Below are positions 60,859 to 64,000 of a stretch of DNA of 64,000 nt, piece after piece (position 1 is the stretch's first letter; every line of letters begins with the position of its first letter). The DNA comes from Hymenopellis radicata. Taxonomy: Eukaryota > Basidiomycota > Agaricomycetes > Agaricales > Physalacriaceae. Location: positions 62,001-126,000 of the forward strand of contig JADNRX010000118.1 of assembly GCA_015501595.1 (NCBI GenBank), read 5' to 3'. A program made the position numbers and the translations under genes. Below the pieces are notes generated by a model, which was not told the DNA's origin, ran no database searches, and saw nothing but the letters and a program-made list of their open reading frames with translations.

Positions 60859-61371
60859 CTACTCGGGAGCAAGGAAGGGATTTTCGATTTCTTCAGAGCC
60901 GTCAACGGGACTGAGAAGTGTTATGGTTGGCCCTCGTAGAACGACTAAACCAAGGGCGCGTTTGTGTATTTGTGGCTCTGCAAGATCTGTTAGCAGAAGA
61001 AAGGGCGATCTGTATCGGCGCACCAAGTATTTCCTCTTCAACCTCATCAAGCACGAGGTTGAGTAGCTGATCATACCCTTTGAGCATGCCTGTAACTGGA
61101 CGGAAATTAGAACAGGGCAGCAGAACGAGGCAGAGGCTTACCTTCCCGTCCACCAGTGAATTTGACGCGGATGCGTTCGTTGACATACTTTGAGAGATCA
61201 AGGATGGCCTCGCGTTTGGGTTTATCTAGGGCGGCTCCAGAGGAAATGGGAGTGCCGCGACCGCCTCTTGTGCTGCCGCCTCTTGCGCCTCTGGGTGCTG
61301 AGCCACGACCCTAGGTTTTAGTTGACATCAAGGCTGGCGATGAGGGCAAAATGACTGACTCGGTCTGCCAT
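60859..61371 (-). CDS. Sm-like protein LSm7
   Basis: Part of the Lsm1-7 (mRNA decay) and Lsm2-8 (U6 snRNA) rings. The ATG at 61371 is followed after four codons by an intron; the next exon is Gly/Arg-rich (GSAPRGARGGSTRGGRG), unusual but common in basidiomycete orthologues. The Sm1 motif is ILDLSKYVNERIRVKFTGGR, an intron, then VTGMLKGYDQLLNLVLDE. The Sm2 motif is KRALGLVVLRGPTITLLSP. The tail is DGSEEIENPFLAPE, with the stop at 60859. About 125 residues. TGxLKGYDQLxNLVLD separates LSm7 from the other Sm-like proteins. It diverges from the importin gene across 228 bases. Confidence 0.93.
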
Positions 61372-61598
61372 TGAAGAGTAAAACTAGTGATGGAAGGTCA
61401 AAGAGCCTGGGTGGCTGGTGACTGGGAGAAAATTACAAGTCACGCACCCACAAATCTTGCTCTCCATCACCTGGACCACCACCATCGTTTCCTCTCTCTT
61501 TCACTGCCGCCGCCGCCGTCATCCCTGCACGGCATTGAACAGCTTTTTTTCTTGTGCTCGTCGTCCACAATCCTCTTTTCGCTTGCTCGCCACCAGCC

Positions 61599-64000
61599 AT
61601 GAATGCGACCGACCTCCTCGCCAATACCCTGTCTCCAGGTGAGCCTTTTATCCTTGCGCGTCCTGTCCGCCACACAATACCAACAACCCCGTCTTCTCTC
61701 TTATCTAGATGCAAATACGCGTCAGGATGCCACACAGCAGCTCGAGAATGCCTCCAGGGAAAACTACGCACGTCGCCCTCTGCTCTCCGTCGACTAACCC
61801 ATCTAATCGCAGTCTGCTCTTTTTCTTTTCTTTTTCTAGCCCCAATACATGCTCATGCTTTCTGCCGTCCTCCTGGACGAATCGAACCCCCTCCACGTTC
61901 GTAATGCAGCAGGGCTCGCCCTCAAGAACGCCTTGACAGCCAGGGTGCGACCATTCCCTCTACATTGTCCTTCACCGATCTTACCCCATGTCCATAGGAA
62001 TCTTCACGGCAATCAGAGTACAGCCAGCGCTGGATAAGTCTCGACCTCAACACAAAGAACAAGATCAAGCAGGATGCCCTTATGACCCTCGCATCCCCCA
62101 ATCTCAAGGCCGGACAGTTTGCCTCCCAGGTCGTCGCTGCCATCGCCGCAGTAGAGCTGCCTCAGGACCAATGGCCAGAACTCATTACTATCCTCCTTGG
62201 CTTCGTCAACAACCAGCCCAACACCAACTTGAAAATCGCCACTTTACAGACTATCGGCTTTATCTGCGAGACAATAGTGCGTCCTATGCTCTTAAATCCT
62301 TCCAGTCGTCTAATTCAGCACCTTACAGAAACCCGAAATCCTCAGCCTACGTGCCAACGACATTTTAACAGCAGTTATCCATGGCGCTAGGAAGGAGGAA
62401 CCATCGCCTGACGTTCAGTTGGCCGCCATTCATTCACTGTTCAACTCTCTAGAGTTCGTACGAGACAATTTTGATAGAGATGTACGTTAAATCTCGCCCT
62501 CTACACAGCTGCTGACCATCTTTTAGGGCGAACGTAACTACATCATGCAAGTTGTATGCGAGGCTACACAGAGCGGCTCCGTGTCTGTTCAAGTTGGCGC
62601 CTTTGAATGTCTCGTACGAATTATGAGTTTGTATTATGAAAAAATGGGTTTCTACATGGAGCAAGCATTATTCGGAGTGAGCGCCACTTTTTATGGTCCT
62701 CTTCTCGCCAAACTGATTACTTTCTTTGTCTAGTTGACGGTCGTTGGCATGAACCACGCAGATGAACGAGTTGCTCTTCAAGCCGTTGAGTTTTGGTCGA
62801 CAGTTTGTGAAGAAGAAATCGAGCTTAGCCTTGAAGCACAAGAAGTACGTGTCTAAGCTATATCGAATTCAATTGACTGATCGATTGTCAAGGCTATCGA
62901 GTTTGGCGAACAGCCAGAGCGCGATTCGCGACACTTTGCTCGGATCGCGTTGCCCGAAATCATTCCAGTTCTGTTGAGATTGCTCACCAAGCAAGAAGAA
63001 GACGCCGACGAAGACGAATGGAACGTCTCCATGGCTGCTGGGACATGTTTGAGCTTGCTCTCCGGTGCTGTCCAAGATGCTATCGTCCCCGCCGTGTTGC
63101 CCTTCATCGAGGCCAACATCACAAACCAAGACTGGCACCACCGTGAAGCTGCCGTTATGGCCTTCGGCTCGGTTCTTGAAGGTCCCGACCCATCAGTTTT
63201 GACGCCCCTCGCAGAGCAGGCCCTGCCCACGCTGATTAGCATGATGACCGACGCCAACACTCACGTCAAGGACACAACGGCTTGGACCCTTGGGCGTATA
63301 TGTGAACTGCTCATCAACGTGATCAAGCCGGATATGCAGCTGCATCCGTTGATATCTGCGCTCGTGAATGGCTTGTCTGACAGCCCAAGAATCGTGACCA
63401 ACTGCGCTTGGGCACTGATGAATTTGGCGGACCAGTTCTCGGTCTACTATGAGGAGGACACTGAGGCAACTCAATCAGGGCCGTTGTCACCATATTACGA
63501 GGGTGTTGTGCAGGCTCTCCTCCGCGTCACTGAGAGGTTGGATTTATCTACTCCAAAAATTATTGGCTAACTTGTTCTTTTAGTGCATCGAATGAGTCCA
63601 ACTATCGTACGGCTGCTTACGAGGCCATGACATCCTATTTAACACACGCGACCCCGGACGCTATTGTTGTTGTACAAAACACCGTCGTTACCATTCTTCA
63701 GCGAATGGAGCATCTCCTGGGGATGCATGTACGTTTATAGCATTTATCGCGTCCTTTTAAAACCTCACAGCTTTGTAGAACAAATCGTCGGTGTTGACGA
63801 CCAAAACAATTGGAATGAACTCCAAAGCAACATCTGTTCTGTCGTTATTGTAAGCTCATCTATACAACACATGTCTATTCGTTAACCCATCTTCTGTACA
63901 GTGTGTCGTGCGCAAACTCGGAAACGGAATTCAGCCTCTAGCAGACCGTATCATGACGCTGATTTTGCAGCTAATCCAAGCTGCTGGCAAGACTTCGACA
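61599..64000 (+). CDS. Importin subunit beta-1 (Kap95/KPNB1), 3' part beyond the window
   Basis: HEAT-repeat receptor that carries NLS cargo with importin alpha through nuclear pores and is released by Ran-GTP. The ATG at 61599 gives MNATDLLANTLSP. Successive exons give ANTRQDATQQLENASRENY, NPLHVRNAAGLALKNAL (importin-beta N-terminal domain), LDLNTKNKIKQDALMTLASP, GFVNNQPNTNLKIATLQTIG, EEPSPDVQLAAIHSLFNSLE and GERNYIMQVVCEATQSGSV. The acidic loop region has LLTKQEEDADEDEWNVSMAA, where importin alpha binding and Ran contacts occur in known structures. Then come HVKDTTAWTLGRICELL and SPRIVTNCAWALMNLADQ. Coding continues to the last base (LIQAAGKTST), at about half of the usual 860 residues. No lesion is seen. 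Confidence 0.95.

Overview
The window is nuclear DNA of a filamentous basidiomycete. Nearly every conserved gene is cut by many short GT-AG introns of about 45-65 bases. Chitin deacetylase, pectin methylesterase, a DUF2235-WD40 protein and a TET/JBP-type dioxygenase all point to Agaricomycetes. The gene families would suit a Rhizoctonia/Ceratobasidium-like fungus, but that is inference from remembered family distributions.

Layout. 0-7.3 kb is ordinary gene space: secreted pectin methylesterase, ER class I alpha-mannosidase, a PIH1 (R2TP) protein and DAHP synthase. 8-13 kb holds a Tle1-like phospholipase (DUF2235)-WD40 gene in a duplicated block. 15.4-23.9 kb is a dense housekeeping cluster: eIF2 gamma, NC2 alpha, eIF5A, a two-LIM protein and a YPP1/TTC7-like TPR protein. 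24-46 kb is accessory and repeat-rich. It contains a TIR element with a possible 9-base target duplication, two copies of a tRNA-headed repeat with an AACCGGTTAT-palindrome body, a damaged TET/JBP dioxygenase gene beside an AT-hook gene, fragments of amidohydrolase, DUF6535 and SDR genes, a mutated hAT transposase, small satellite genes, minisatellites and two clean MITEs. 47-51 kb returns to genes: chitin deacetylase and UMP-CMP kinase. 51.2-56.4 kb is the second copy of the 8-13 kb block, with a decayed DUF2235-WD40 gene. 56.8-64 kb holds a Cid1-type nucleotidyltransferase, LSm7 and the first part of importin beta-1, which runs off the window.

How it fits together. The housekeeping genes belong to translation initiation/elongation (eIF2 gamma, eIF5A), transcription repression (NC2 alpha), RNA decay or splicing (LSm7, Cid1), nuclear import, aromatic amino acid and pyrimidine synthesis, N-glycan trimming and plasma-membrane PI4P supply. 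They do not form a pathway cluster. The most unusual parts are the TET/JBP locus, with an intron motif shared with the neighbouring AT-hook and hAT genes; the tRNA-headed palindromic repeat family; and the duplicated DUF2235-WD40 block, which carries pieces of the UMP-CMP kinase gene that lies next to one copy.
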